From Candidatus Ventricola intestinavium (GTDB taxonomy: Bacteria; Bacillota; Clostridia; Christensenellales; Aristaeellaceae), in NCBI GenBank assembly GCA_018715105.1, contig DVMG01000132.1, forward strand, positions 1 through 7,657: a stretch of DNA of 7,657 bases, in the 5' to 3' direction. The notes beneath the pieces were generated by a model. The model had not been told where the DNA came from. It saw only the letters and a list, made by a program, of their open reading frames with translations, and did not search any database. Of the stretch, positions 1-5,834 are shown piece by piece; position 1 is the first letter of the stretch, and every line of letters starts with the position of its first letter. Position numbers and translations under genes: made by a program.

Positions 1-87
1 CCCGAAAGGGGAGGGAACAGAACCCTGATTCCATGGAGAAAAGAAAAAGCCATATGGAGCGGCATAGACTTTATGCCGGAAAATTGA

Positions 88-114
88 GGGGGCGTCCGCA
101 AGGACGCCCCCTTT
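88..114 (+). terminator. GC-rich terminator-like hairpin before the transporter gene
   Basis: A perfect 10-bp stem, GGGGGCGTCC (88-97) pairing with GGACGCCCCC (102-111), is closed by a GCAA tetraloop and followed by a short TTT. The stem is very strong but the T tract is weak, so termination efficiency is uncertain. It probably ends a transcript entering from before the window, since no gene lies between 1 and 269. A smaller stem (GGCATA 61-66 with TATGCC 72-77) sits just upstream. Confidence 0.6.
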
Positions 115-129
115 CGATCACCGGCAAAA

Positions 130-158
130 CGCTTTTTTCTCCCGAAGGAGGAAAAGCG
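130..158. other. Second intergenic hairpin, terminator-like on the minus strand
   Basis: CGC plus a run of six T and CTCC (130-142) pairs with GGAG-G-AAAA-GCG (147-158) around a CGAA loop, giving about 12 pairs with one G-T wobble and one bulged T. On the + strand no T tract follows. Read on the - strand, the hairpin is followed by TTTT (complement of 126-129), which would suit a leftward terminator, but no leftward gene is visible to its right. Its function is unknown. The AAGGAGG inside the right arm looks like a ribosome binding site but leads only to a 17-codon frame. Confidence 0.4.
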
Positions 159-185
159 CCTGTGAGAAAGCAGGAAATGCACCGC

Positions 186-213
186 TTGATTTTTCCTTTC
201 GGTGTGCTATACT
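186..213 (+). promoter_or_regulatory. Sigma-A-type promoter of the EamA transporter gene
   Basis: The -35 is TTGATT (186-191), the spacer is 16 nt, and the -10 is TATACT (208-213). A TG at 205-206 makes it an extended -10 element. The predicted start is near 220, giving a leader of about 50 nt before the ATG at 270. No other promoter-like pair of similar quality was seen in 1-269. Confidence 0.65.
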
Positions 214-223
214 GAAGAAGAGA

Positions 224-241
224 GGCCGCCCGGCGGCGGCC
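224..241 (+). other. Hairpin at the 5' end of the transporter mRNA leader
   Basis: GGCCGCC (224-230) pairs with GGCGGCC (235-241) around a CGGC loop, a 7-bp all-GC stem. It begins only a few nucleotides after the predicted transcription start, so it would form the very 5' end of the mRNA. It lies 14 nt upstream of the ribosome binding site (AGGGG, 256-260) and does not cover it. A 5' stabilising stem is one possible role; this is inference. Confidence 0.4.
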
Positions 242-269
242 CACATATGCACAAAAGGGGCATCCGTAT

Positions 270-1247
270 ATGGACAATGTGAAAAAGAACATGCAGGGGG
301 AGCAGAGCGTGTTTACGCGGCCCGTTGTCGTGGTGCTGCTGGCCGGGCTGTGCAACCTGCTGTGGGGCAGCGCCATCCCGATGATCAACACGGGATACCG
401 GCTCTTTGGCATTGAGAGCGGGCAGACCGCCACGCAGATTGTGTTTGCGGGCTGCCGGTTTTTTCTGGCCGGGGCCCTGACGCTTTTCTTTTCCAGCATC
501 GGCAGGCGGCGCGTGGTGCTGCCCAGGCGCGGCAGCGGGGGCAACGTGGTTCGGCTTGCGCTGGTGCAGACGGTGGCGCAGTATGTCTTCTTTTACATCG
601 GGGTGGCGCACACCCAAAGCGCCAAGGGGGCGATCATTCAGGGGCTGCATGCGTTCGTTTCCATGCTGGTGGCGTGCTGGGTTTTCCGCACGGAGCGGAT
701 GGATGGACGCAAATGGCTCGGCGGCGCGTTGGGGGTTGCCGGCGTTGTGCTGGTCAACTGGGATTCCTCCGGCCTTGGCGGCGGCATGAGCCTGCTGGGG
801 GAGGGCTTCCTGCTGATTTCCATGCTGGCGTGTGCGCTGAGCGCGGGGATGATCAAGCAATATGGGCAGACGGATGATCCCGTTGCGCTCAGCGGAGGGC
901 AGTTTGTGCTCGGCGGCGCGGCAATGATCGTCTGCGGCCTGCTCGCAGGCGGCAGGCTGACGCAGATTTCCCTGCCCGCGATCGGCGTGCTGCTGTATCT
1001 TGCGCTGCTTTCCGCGGTGGCGTACACGCTCTGGGCGATCCTGCTGAAGGTCAATCCGGTCTCGCGCGTGGCGGTGTTTATGTTTTTGCAGCCGGTATTT
1101 GGCGTGCTGCTCTCCTTCCTGCTGGTGGACAGCGCATCGAGCGTGCCGCTCGCGCGCTATGCGGCGGCGCTTGTGCTGGTCTGCCTGAGCATCACCATCG
1201 TCAACCGGGGACAGCGTGCAGGCGCAAAGACCGCTGAAAAGGATTAA
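270..1247 (+). CDS. EamA-family (DMT superfamily) transporter
   Basis: A 325-residue integral membrane protein of the drug/metabolite transporter superfamily, EamA type, which exports or takes up small metabolites. The substrate cannot be read from the sequence. About ten hydrophobic helices are visible, near residues 18-38, 56-76, 93-113, 118-138, 147-163, 176-196, 208-228, 235-257, 265-286 and 294-311. They fall into two EamA repeats (about 20-163 and 175-312). Helix 1 carries the family-typical LWGSAIP (31-37). The 'HTQSAKGAIIQGLHAFV' stretch (114-130), just before the fourth helix, and 'FMFLQPVFGVLLSF' (270-283) in the second repeat also match the family pattern. Length is normal. The ATG at 270 is preceded by AGGGG with 9-nt spacing; a downstream ATG at 291 is less likely. 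The gene has its own promoter and no clear terminator, and is probably functionally unrelated to the cluster that follows. Confidence 0.93.
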   Translation: MDNVKKNMQGEQSVFTRPVVVVLLAGLCNLLWGSAIPMINTGYRLFGIESGQTATQIVFAGCRFFLAGALTLFFSSIGRRRVVLPRRGSGGNVVRLALVQTVAQYVFFYIGVAHTQSAKGAIIQGLHAFVSMLVACWVFRTERMDGRKWLGGALGVAGVVLVNWDSSGLGGGMSLLGEGFLLISMLACALSAGMIKQYGQTDDPVALSGGQFVLGGAAMIVCGLLAGGRLTQISLPAIGVLLYLALLSAVAYTLWAILLKVNPVSRVAVFMFLQPVFGVLLSFLLVDSASSVPLARYAAALVLVCLSITIVNRGQRAGAKTAEKD

Positions 1248-1276
1248 AAGCGAAAAAGAAAGAATTTCTGAACGGA

Positions 1277-1342
1277 TGTCAAGCAAAATCCCTTGACAGC
1301 TCTTGCGCTGTGTGATACAATGGGCAGGCTGTCAGGGATTTT
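1277..1342. repeat. Overlapping inverted repeats enclosing the ylxM-ffh promoter
   Basis: Three related arms surround the core promoter. TGTCAAG (1277-1283) and CTTGACA (1292-1298) form a perfect 7-bp inverted repeat with an 8-nt spacer, and the second arm contains the -35 box. AAAATCCCTTGACAGC (1285-1300) also matches the reverse complement of GCTGTCAGGGATTTT (1328-1342) except for one extra T, so the second arm of that larger repeat lies just after the predicted transcription start. Such placement suits a repressor operator, which is inference. The 7-bp pair could also form a weak hairpin in read-through RNA from the transporter gene. Confidence 0.5.
1293..1321 (+). promoter_or_regulatory. 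Near-consensus sigma-A promoter of the ylxM-ffh cluster
   Basis: TTGACA (1293-1298) is a perfect -35, followed by a 17-nt spacer and TACAAT (1316-1321), one base from the ideal -10. This is the strongest promoter in the window. The predicted start near 1328 leaves a leader of about 45 nt before the ylxM GTG. Strong constitutive expression would fit genes for SRP and ribosome assembly. The embedded inverted repeats suggest that it may also be repressible. Confidence 0.85.
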
Positions 1343-1372
1343 CGTCATGGCGGCTCAAAGGGGAGATTGCCT

Positions 1373-1723
1373 GTGGCGGATCGCATTGAAACCGGCTGGC
1401 TGTTTGATTTTTATGGCCCGCTGCTCACCGAGCGTCAGAGGGACATGCTTTCCCTTTACTGCGAGGAGGATTTTTCCCTTTCGGAGATCGCCGCGCAGGA
1501 GGGAATATCCCGTCAGGGCGTATACGATGCGGTGCACAGAGCCCAACGCCAGCTGGAGGAATATGAGCGGCAGCTGGGCCTGCTCGCCCGGTACAGGAGG
1601 ATGACGCAGGGGCTTCGTCAGGCGCTCAGCGCGCTTTCCGGCGCGCCGGGAGATCAGGCGGCGCAGGCGCGGGCCATTCTCACGCGGCTGCTTTCAGAAG
1701 AGGAGGGATCGGATGGCCTTTGA
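1373..1723 (+). CDS. ylxM: YlxM/p13-family helix-turn-helix protein of the SRP operon
   Basis: A 116-residue cytoplasmic protein of the YlxM/p13 (UPF0122) family, found next to ffh in Gram-positive bacteria and linked to regulation of the signal recognition particle pathway. Residues about 19-60 form a sigma-70 region-4-like helix-turn-helix, with 'LSEIAAQEGISRQGVYDAV' (36-54) as the turn and recognition helix. A charged helical tail rich in Arg, Glu and Gln follows. The GTG at 1373 is preferred because AAAGGGGAG (1357-1365) lies 7 nt upstream. An in-frame TTG at 1367 would be only 1 nt from that site. The 3' end overlaps ffh by 11 nt, so the two are translationally coupled. Family membership rests on size, HTH pattern and neighbour; the exact role is known only in part for relatives. 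Confidence 0.9.
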   Translation: MADRIETGWLFDFYGPLLTERQRDMLSLYCEEDFSLSEIAAQEGISRQGVYDAVHRAQRQLEEYERQLGLLARYRRMTQGLRQALSALSGAPGDQAAQARAILTRLLSEEEGSDGL

Positions 1724-3047
1724 GGGATTGACGCAGAGGCTTCAACAGGCGTTTGGCAAAATGCGCGGCAAGGGCAGCCTGACGGAGGAAGACGTCAAGC
1801 TGGTGATGCGCGAAGTCCGCATGGCGCTGCTTGAGGCGGATGTCAACTACAAGGTTGTCAAGGATTTTGTGCGCCGGGCTACCGAACGCTGCGTGGGGCA
1901 GGAGGCCGTGACGGGCCTGAGCACGCAGCAGCAGGTCATCAAGGTGGTGAACGAAGAACTCACCCAGCTAATGGGCGGAAGCCATGCGCGCCTTGTGTTC
2001 AGCTCCTCTCCGGTGACCGTGTTCATGCTGTGCGGCCTGCAGGGCGCCGGCAAGACCACAATGTCCGCCAAGCTGGCCGGATGGCTGAAAAAGGATGGCA
2101 AGCGGCCGCTTCTCGTCGGCTGTGACATTTACCGCCCGGCCGCCATCAAGCAGCTGCAGGTGGTCGCCGGCCAGGTGGGGGTGCCGGTGTTCGAGCGAGG
2201 CACGCAGGATCCGGTGCTCACCGCGAAGGAAGCGGTTGAATACGCGCGCGCGCATCAGCATGATGTGGTGATTCTGGATACGGCTGGACGCCTGCACATC
2301 GACGAACAGCTCATGCAGGAGCTGGCGCGCATCTGCGAGGCGGTGCATCCCACCGAGATTCTGCTGACCATCGACGCGATGACCGGCCAGGATGCCGTCA
2401 ACGTCGCCCATACGTTTAACGACAAGCTGGAAATCACCGGCGTGATCCTCACCAAGCTGGACGGCGACACCCGGGGCGGTGCGGCGCTGAGCGTGCGCGC
2501 GGTGACGGGAAAGCCGATCAAATTTGCGGGTACCGGCGAAAAACTGGGCGATATCGAGCCCTTCCATCCGGAGCGCATGGCCTCCCGCATTCTGGGCATG
2601 GGCGACGTGATGACGCTCCTTGAAAAAGCGCAGGAGAACATCGAGATCGATGAGGCCCAGGCCGGGGACATGGCCAAGCGCCTTAAAAATGCGGAGCTGA
2701 CGCTGGATGATTTTCTCACCCAGATGCAGCAGATCAAAAAGATGGGGCCGCTTTCCGGCATTCTCAAAATGCTGCCCGGCATGAGCCAGATCGGGGATAT
2801 CGATATTCCCGACGATGCGATGAAAAAACCCGAGGCCATCATCCGCTCCATGACACCGCGGGAACGCCGCCATCCCGAAATCCTCAATGCCAGCCGCAGG
2901 CGGCGCATTGCGGCGGGCAGCGGCACCACCGTGCAGGATGTCAACGCCCTCATCCGTCAGTTTGATGAGATGAAAAAGCAGATGAAAATGGTCACGAATC
3001 AGTCCCGCGGCAAGCGGGGGCGTTTCCGCTTCCCGATGGGCCGGTGA
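1713..3047 (+). CDS. ffh: Signal recognition particle GTPase Ffh (SRP54)
   Basis: The 444-residue protein component of the bacterial signal recognition particle. It binds signal sequences of nascent membrane and secreted proteins, binds 4.5S/6S SRP RNA, and delivers ribosomes to FtsY at the membrane with reciprocal GTP hydrolysis. The N domain spans about 1-90 and the G domain about 100-295. The G domain contains the P-loop GLQGAGKTT (108-116), the DIYRPAA segment (138-144), DTAGR (189-193) and TKLDGDTRGG (247-256). The methionine-rich M domain spans about 300-430, including the finger-loop region MGPLSGILKMLPGM (344-357) and the RNA-binding SRRRRIAAGSG (394-404). Length is typical. AGGAGGG (1701-1707) lies 5 nt before the ATG, inside the end of ylxM. 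No key residue is missing. ftsY, the receptor gene often found just upstream in this phylum, is not in the window. Confidence 0.99.
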   Translation: MAFEGLTQRLQQAFGKMRGKGSLTEEDVKLVMREVRMALLEADVNYKVVKDFVRRATERCVGQEAVTGLSTQQQVIKVVNEELTQLMGGSHARLVFSSSPVTVFMLCGLQGAGKTTMSAKLAGWLKKDGKRPLLVGCDIYRPAAIKQLQVVAGQVGVPVFERGTQDPVLTAKEAVEYARAHQHDVVILDTAGRLHIDEQLMQELARICEAVHPTEILLTIDAMTGQDAVNVAHTFNDKLEITGVILTKLDGDTRGGAALSVRAVTGKPIKFAGTGEKLGDIEPFHPERMASRILGMGDVMTLLEKAQENIEIDEAQAGDMAKRLKNAELTLDDFLTQMQQIKKMGPLSGILKMLPGMSQIGDIDIPDDAMKKPEAIIRSMTPRERRHPEILNASRRRRIAAGSGTTVQDVNALIRQFDEMKKQMKMVTNQSRGKRGRFRFPMGR

Positions 3048-3079
3048 CGGCCGGGGCAGGCGAAAGACAAGAATGGACG

Positions 3080-3108
3080 CCGACAATCTTCGGATTGAGG
3101 TATATAAA
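3080..3108 (+). promoter_or_regulatory. Possible weak internal promoter before rpsP
   Basis: TATAAA (3103-3108) lies 17 nt after CCGACA (3080-3085), which matches four of six -35 bases. The A/T-rich stretch 3101-3111 stands out in otherwise GC-rich DNA. It could boost rpsP over ffh, which would suit the different amounts of ribosomal protein and SRP needed. It is only a pattern match, and the gap also contains a hairpin. Confidence 0.35.
3084..3097 (+). other. UUCG-capped hairpin in the ffh-rpsP gap
   Basis: CAATC (3084-3088) pairs with GATTG (3093-3097) around TTCG, giving the especially stable C(UUCG)G tetraloop. There is no T tract, so it is not a terminator. It lies 29 nt upstream of the rpsP ribosome binding site. 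A role in mRNA processing or differential stability of the ffh and rpsP parts of the transcript is possible but unproven. Confidence 0.45.
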
Positions 3109-3140
3109 AAACTGTTTCCAATTTCAAGGAGGAACTCACC

Positions 3141-3383
3141 ATGGTTAAGATTCGTCTCAAGAGAATGGGCATGAAGAAGAAGCCGTTTTACCGCGTGGTC
3201 GTCGCTGACGAGCGTGCTTCCCGCGATGGCCGCTTCATCGATGAAATCGGCTATTACAATCCCGTTTCCAATCCGGTTGAGCTGAAGATCGACGCGGAGA
3301 AGGCGCAGAAGTGGATCAAAAACGGCGCTCAGCCGACCGATACGGTTCGTGCGCTGCTCAAGAAGACCGGCGCGATCGCGTAA
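3141..3383 (+). CDS. rpsP: 30S ribosomal protein bS16
   Basis: An 80-residue small-subunit ribosomal protein that binds 16S rRNA early and helps fold the 5' and central domains during 30S assembly. The N-terminus MVKIRLKRMGMKKKPFYRVV (1-20), then the ASRDGRFIDEIGYYNP block (27-42), are highly conserved bS16 signatures. The C-terminal 'KWIKNGAQPTDTVRALLKK' segment (57-75) is also typical. Length is normal. A very good ribosome binding site, AAGGAGGA (3126-3133), sits 7 nt before the ATG. The gene is 93 nt downstream of ffh and 41 nt upstream of khpA, the usual Gram-positive order. Confidence 0.99.
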   Translation: MVKIRLKRMGMKKKPFYRVVVADERASRDGRFIDEIGYYNPVSNPVELKIDAEKAQKWIKNGAQPTDTVRALLKKTGAIA

Positions 3384-3424
3384 TCTCTCTGGATGGGCAT
3401 GGCCCGGAAAGGCAGGGCTTGACA

Positions 3425-3652
3425 ATGGAAGAACTGGTGCGTTACATTGCCTCGACGCTTGTGGATCATCCCGAACAGGTGAAGGTGAAGACCGTGGATG
3501 GCCCCGAGTCCGTCGTCATTGAGCTGAGCGTCGGGCCGGAGGACATGGGCAAGGTGATCGGCAAACAGGGCCGCATCGCCAAGGCGATCCGTTCTGTGGT
3601 CAAGGCGGCAACCGCCCGCAATGAAAAGCCTGTTTTCGTGGAGATTCTTTGA
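3425..3652 (+). CDS. khpA: KH-domain RNA-binding protein KhpA (YlqC family)
   Basis: A 75-residue protein that is essentially one KH domain, the KhpA/YlqC family. Relatives form a dimer with KhpB/Jag, bind many transcripts and small RNAs, and affect cell division and envelope functions in Gram-positive bacteria. The hallmark GxxG loop is GKQG (46-49) within GKVIGKQGRIAKAIRSVVK (42-60), followed by a C-terminal strand (KPVFVEIL, 68-75). The start is the ATG at 3425; AGGG at 3414-3417 is a modest ribosome binding site with 7-nt spacing. The frame extends upstream to 3311, but that part overlaps rpsP in another phase and is not conserved-looking. It lies between rpsP and rimM as expected. The partner gene khpB is not in the window. 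Confidence 0.95.
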   Translation: MEELVRYIASTLVDHPEQVKVKTVDGPESVVIELSVGPEDMGKVIGKQGRIAKAIRSVVKAATARNEKPVFVEIL

Positions 3653-3665
3653 GGCGGAACCGGCA

Positions 3666-3722
3666 TGCTGCCGCGGGCGGCAGCGCAAACGCATACGAAT
3701 GCCGCGCAGCGATGCGCGGCGT
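3666..3722 (+). other. Two tandem GC-rich RNA hairpins in the khpA-rimM gap
   Basis: Hairpin 1 has TGCTGCCG (3666-3673) pairing with CGGCAGCG (3678-3685) around a CGGG loop, with one wobble pair. Hairpin 2 has GCCGCGCA (3701-3708) pairing with TGCGCGGC (3713-3720) around GCGA, a GNRA-type tetraloop, with A-T and G-T pairs extending it to 3699-3722. No T tract follows either stem. They fill most of the 108-nt gap between khpA and rimM, where ylqD sits in Bacillus. A processing, stabilising or translation-control role is possible. No known riboswitch class was recognised. Confidence 0.5.
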
Positions 3723-3760
3723 CTGCATATGTGGAGGATTTGTGACAGGAGGGTGAACGG

Positions 3761-4309
3761 ATGCGGGCGGAGTATCTGCAAATCGGGGAAATCGTCAAGC
3801 CGCAGGGCATCCGCGGGGAGGTCAAGCTCCGCGCGATGACGCAGGATATGGCGCGCTATGCGCGGCTTGAGACGGTCTATCTCCTGGAGGGCGGGGAATA
3901 TGTGCCCCGCCGGGTGCTCAAGGGGCGCGCAGGCGGCGGCTTTGCCTTTCTCCAGCTGGAGGGAATCGGCGACCGCAATCAGGCGGAGGCCCTGCGTGGG
4001 CGTGGCGTCTATGTGGACAGGGAGCATGCGATCCCGTTGGGGGAAGATGAGAACTTTGTCTGTGAGCTGATCGGGCTTGAGGCGGTGGGCAGCCGCGGCG
4101 CGAGGATCGGCCGCCTGCGCGATGTGCTCAAGCCCAACGCCGTCTGCGACGTATACGTGTTTGACACACCGCGCGGAGAGATGATGATCCCCGCGCTTAA
4201 GCGCGTTGTCACGGCGGTGGATATCGAAAAGGGCACCATGGTTCTTGACGAGGATGCGCTTGAGGAGGTCGCCGTCTGGCAGGATGAGCCCGCCGTGAGG
4301 GATGAATGA
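3761..4309 (+). CDS. rimM: Ribosome maturation factor RimM
   Basis: A 182-residue assembly factor that binds uS19 and helps mature the head of the 30S subunit and process 16S rRNA. The N-terminal RimM barrel (about 5-88) opens with the signature IGEIVKPQGIRGEVKL (8-23). The C-terminal PRC-barrel domain (about 97-172) includes IGRLRDVLKPNAVCDVYVF (116-134) and the conserved MMIPALKRVVTAVDIEKG segment (141-158). Length is typical. The ribosome binding site AGGAGG (3747-3752) lies 8 nt before the ATG. trmD normally follows rimM and often overlaps or closely abuts it. Here a 77-nt gap and a secreted-protein gene follow, so the usual rimM-trmD-rplS linkage is broken. Confidence 0.97.
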   Translation: MRAEYLQIGEIVKPQGIRGEVKLRAMTQDMARYARLETVYLLEGGEYVPRRVLKGRAGGGFAFLQLEGIGDRNQAEALRGRGVYVDREHAIPLGEDENFVCELIGLEAVGSRGARIGRLRDVLKPNAVCDVYVFDTPRGEMMIPALKRVVTAVDIEKGTMVLDEDALEEVAVWQDEPAVRDE

Positions 4310-4364
4310 AATTTTTCCCGGAATCTGGGAAGAAAGCGGCCTGTTGATCCGTCTGATTAAAGGA

Positions 4365-4376
4365 CGCAAATTTGCG
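4365..4376. repeat. Perfect 12-bp palindrome at the ribosome binding site of the next gene
   Basis: CGCAAATTTGCG reads the same on both strands. Its last base is the first G of the GGAGG ribosome binding site (4376-4380) of the secreted-protein gene starting at 4387. As DNA it could be an operator. As RNA it gives only a 4-bp stem with an AAUU loop. No convincing promoter was found in 4310-4386, so the gene may depend on transcription from upstream. Confidence 0.4.
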
Positions 4377-4386
4377 GAGGAAATCC

Positions 4387-5667
4387 ATGAAAAAGCTGAT
4401 TGGAATGCTGGCCTGCCTGACACTCGCATGTTTCACCTGTGTGGCTGCGGCGCAGACGGTTCCCTCAAACGAATGCTTTTCGCCGGGGCTTGTGCGCCTG
4501 GCGCAGGCCGTTGGCAGCGGTGAAGCGGTGAGCGTGGAGGCGGAATTCAGCGTGGAAGATGCCTTCTACGCGCGGGATCTGTCCGTGCTTGAGAGCATGC
4601 TGGCGGGAACGACGATCCACTATGACGGCGGCAGTGGTGAGCAGGGCATGACGGATGCGCTGTCCCTCCTGCGGGAGGGGGAGATGCTCTTTCACGCGGC
4701 CCTGACCCGGGCGGACGGACAGGCCCGGCTTTCCCTGAACGGCCGGCTGTTTGACGTGAGCGGGTGGATCCCGGCAGAGGAAGAGGCCACGCCCAGCGAG
4801 GCGGAGGCGCTTGTCCGCAGCCTTGACGGCACGGCGATTTTGGAGCGCGTGCCGCTTGCGTCGGTCGAGGCCTGGCTGGCTTCCCTCCGGGCGGGGGACG
4901 AGATTGCCTTTGGATGGCGGGTGACGGAACCGTTTGAGATCGAGCGCACCCTGTCTGACGATGGCACGCGGCTGACCCGTCTGGATATTGAAGGCGTGCT
5001 GGAGGGAGAAGACGGGAGGAGCTTCACGGTGGAGGGCTTCCTGCGCCAGCCGGCAGGCCGCGCGCCCAAAGACACCTTTGAGCTGACACTGACGTGCGAT
5101 GAGGACAACTACATCGAGCTTTCCTACAGCGCTCTGCGTGAAAACGAGGTGACACGCAGGGACAGGGAGGGCGAAACCAGCGTGACCACTGCGCTTAAGG
5201 CTGCTGGACGCCTGGATGGCTACAGCCTTTCCAGCCGTTTGAGCGTCCGCATGCGCAATGCCTGGACGGTGGAGGAAGAAAACCTGAGCGAGAAGATCAC
5301 CATCACTGCCACCCTGACGCATCAGGATAAGACACCCGGCAGGCGTATGCAGCGCCTGAATGCGGTGGAAGCGGAAAGCCGGAATGTCATCCGCATCACC
5401 ACGGCGCAGGAGCAGAGCGAACCGCTCTCCCTGACGGACGAAGCGACGCTCAGCGTGACCATGGATGAAAATGATTTCCTGTCCGGCGGCATGACGCTGC
5501 ATGCATCCGTAGGCGGTCCGGCACCCGCTCCCGTTTCGGGAGATGCGCAGGAAGCCACAGAGCAGGAGCTTGCCCAGGCCGTCCGCCAGGCGGTTGAGAC
5601 GCTCAGCGCACGCCTTTACGCGCAGCTGGGAGAGGCGGCACGCGAGAAGATTACAGACGGCCTTTAA
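4387..5667 (+). CDS. Secreted beta-rich protein of unknown function (A)
   Basis: No family was recognised. The 426-residue product begins with a clear Sec signal peptide: Lys2-Lys3, a hydrophobic core (4-19) and an Ala-Ala-Ala site, with probable cleavage after residue 22. Cys10, Cys15 and Cys18 lie in the signal, but none sits in a good lipobox, so a lipoprotein is less likely. Residues 46-125 look like alternating beta strands, 138-170 are helical, and 172-376 again show many amphipathic strands. A Pro/Ala/Gly linker (376-385) leads to a C-terminal helix (390-420). No catalytic motif or repeat is evident. GGAGG (4376-4380) sits 6 nt before the ATG, so an in-frame TTG at 4372 is rejected. 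It resembles the next gene's product in order of elements and in the N-terminal region. Exported substrate-binding, envelope or sensory roles are all open. Confidence 0.85.
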   Translation: MKKLIGMLACLTLACFTCVAAAQTVPSNECFSPGLVRLAQAVGSGEAVSVEAEFSVEDAFYARDLSVLESMLAGTTIHYDGGSGEQGMTDALSLLREGEMLFHAALTRADGQARLSLNGRLFDVSGWIPAEEEATPSEAEALVRSLDGTAILERVPLASVEAWLASLRAGDEIAFGWRVTEPFEIERTLSDDGTRLTRLDIEGVLEGEDGRSFTVEGFLRQPAGRAPKDTFELTLTCDEDNYIELSYSALRENEVTRRDREGETSVTTALKAAGRLDGYSLSSRLSVRMRNAWTVEEENLSEKITITATLTHQDKTPGRRMQRLNAVEAESRNVIRITTAQEQSEPLSLTDEATLSVTMDENDFLSGGMTLHASVGGPAPAPVSGDAQEATEQELAQAVRQAVETLSARLYAQLGEAAREKITDGL

Positions 5668-5834
5668 GACGGAGGAATCCGGACGGTTTTAAAAAGGATT
5701 TTCAGGCTTTCCGGTCTTCCGTTCCTGCCGGCTGCTGAGCTGTTTTTAAATCATTCCGAATCGCCGTTCGGCCTGAAAGGGGCGGTCCGGCGGTTTCCCG
5801 GAAGGCATGAGAGCATACGATGAGGAGGAAAAAC
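5668..5834 (+). other. 167-nt gap between the two secreted-protein genes
   Basis: The gap contains two short A/T-rich stretches (near 5686-5702 and 5741-5751) in GC-rich DNA, and a small stem, CCGAA (5756-5760) with TTCGG (5767-5771). No -35/-10 pair with sensible spacing and no convincing terminator was found. A separate promoter for the downstream gene is possible because of the length of the gap, but is not shown by the sequence. Confidence 0.35.

Noticed and set aside
33..215. 60-codon + strand frame upstream of the transporter, including a 17-codon GTG frame at 162-215 behind AAGGAGG
   Set aside because: The frame runs through a terminator-like hairpin and the transporter promoter. The AAGGAGG is buried in a hairpin arm, and the short frame overlaps both promoter boxes.
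207..1286. Long minus-strand open frame (359 codons) opposite the transporter gene
   Set aside because: It is a shadow of GC-rich coding on the other strand: the predicted product is His/Arg/Gln-rich low-complexity sequence with no recognisable domain. The + strand gene has a ribosome binding site, a promoter and clear membrane helices.
3311..3424. Upstream extension of the khpA frame into rpsP
   Set aside because: The added residues overlap rpsP out of frame and do not resemble a KH-family N-terminus. The ATG at 3425 gives the normal family length.
1968..3425. Minus-strand open frame (485 codons) opposite ffh and rpsP
   Set aside because: It lies antisense to two unmistakable conserved genes, spans their gap, and has a His/Arg/Leu-rich composition typical of antisense translation.
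4414..4440. Lipoprotein modification site in the first secreted protein (Cys15 or Cys18)
   Set aside because: Neither cysteine is preceded by a proper lipobox: Thr rather than Leu is at -3 of Cys15, and Cys18 follows Cys-Phe-Thr. An Ala-Ala-Ala signal peptidase I site follows directly.
5820..5834. Upstream ATG at 5820 for the second secreted protein
   Set aside because: It would put the AGGAGG ribosome binding site inside the gene and add five residues (MRRKN) before a normal signal peptide. The ATG at 5835 has ideal 6-nt spacing.
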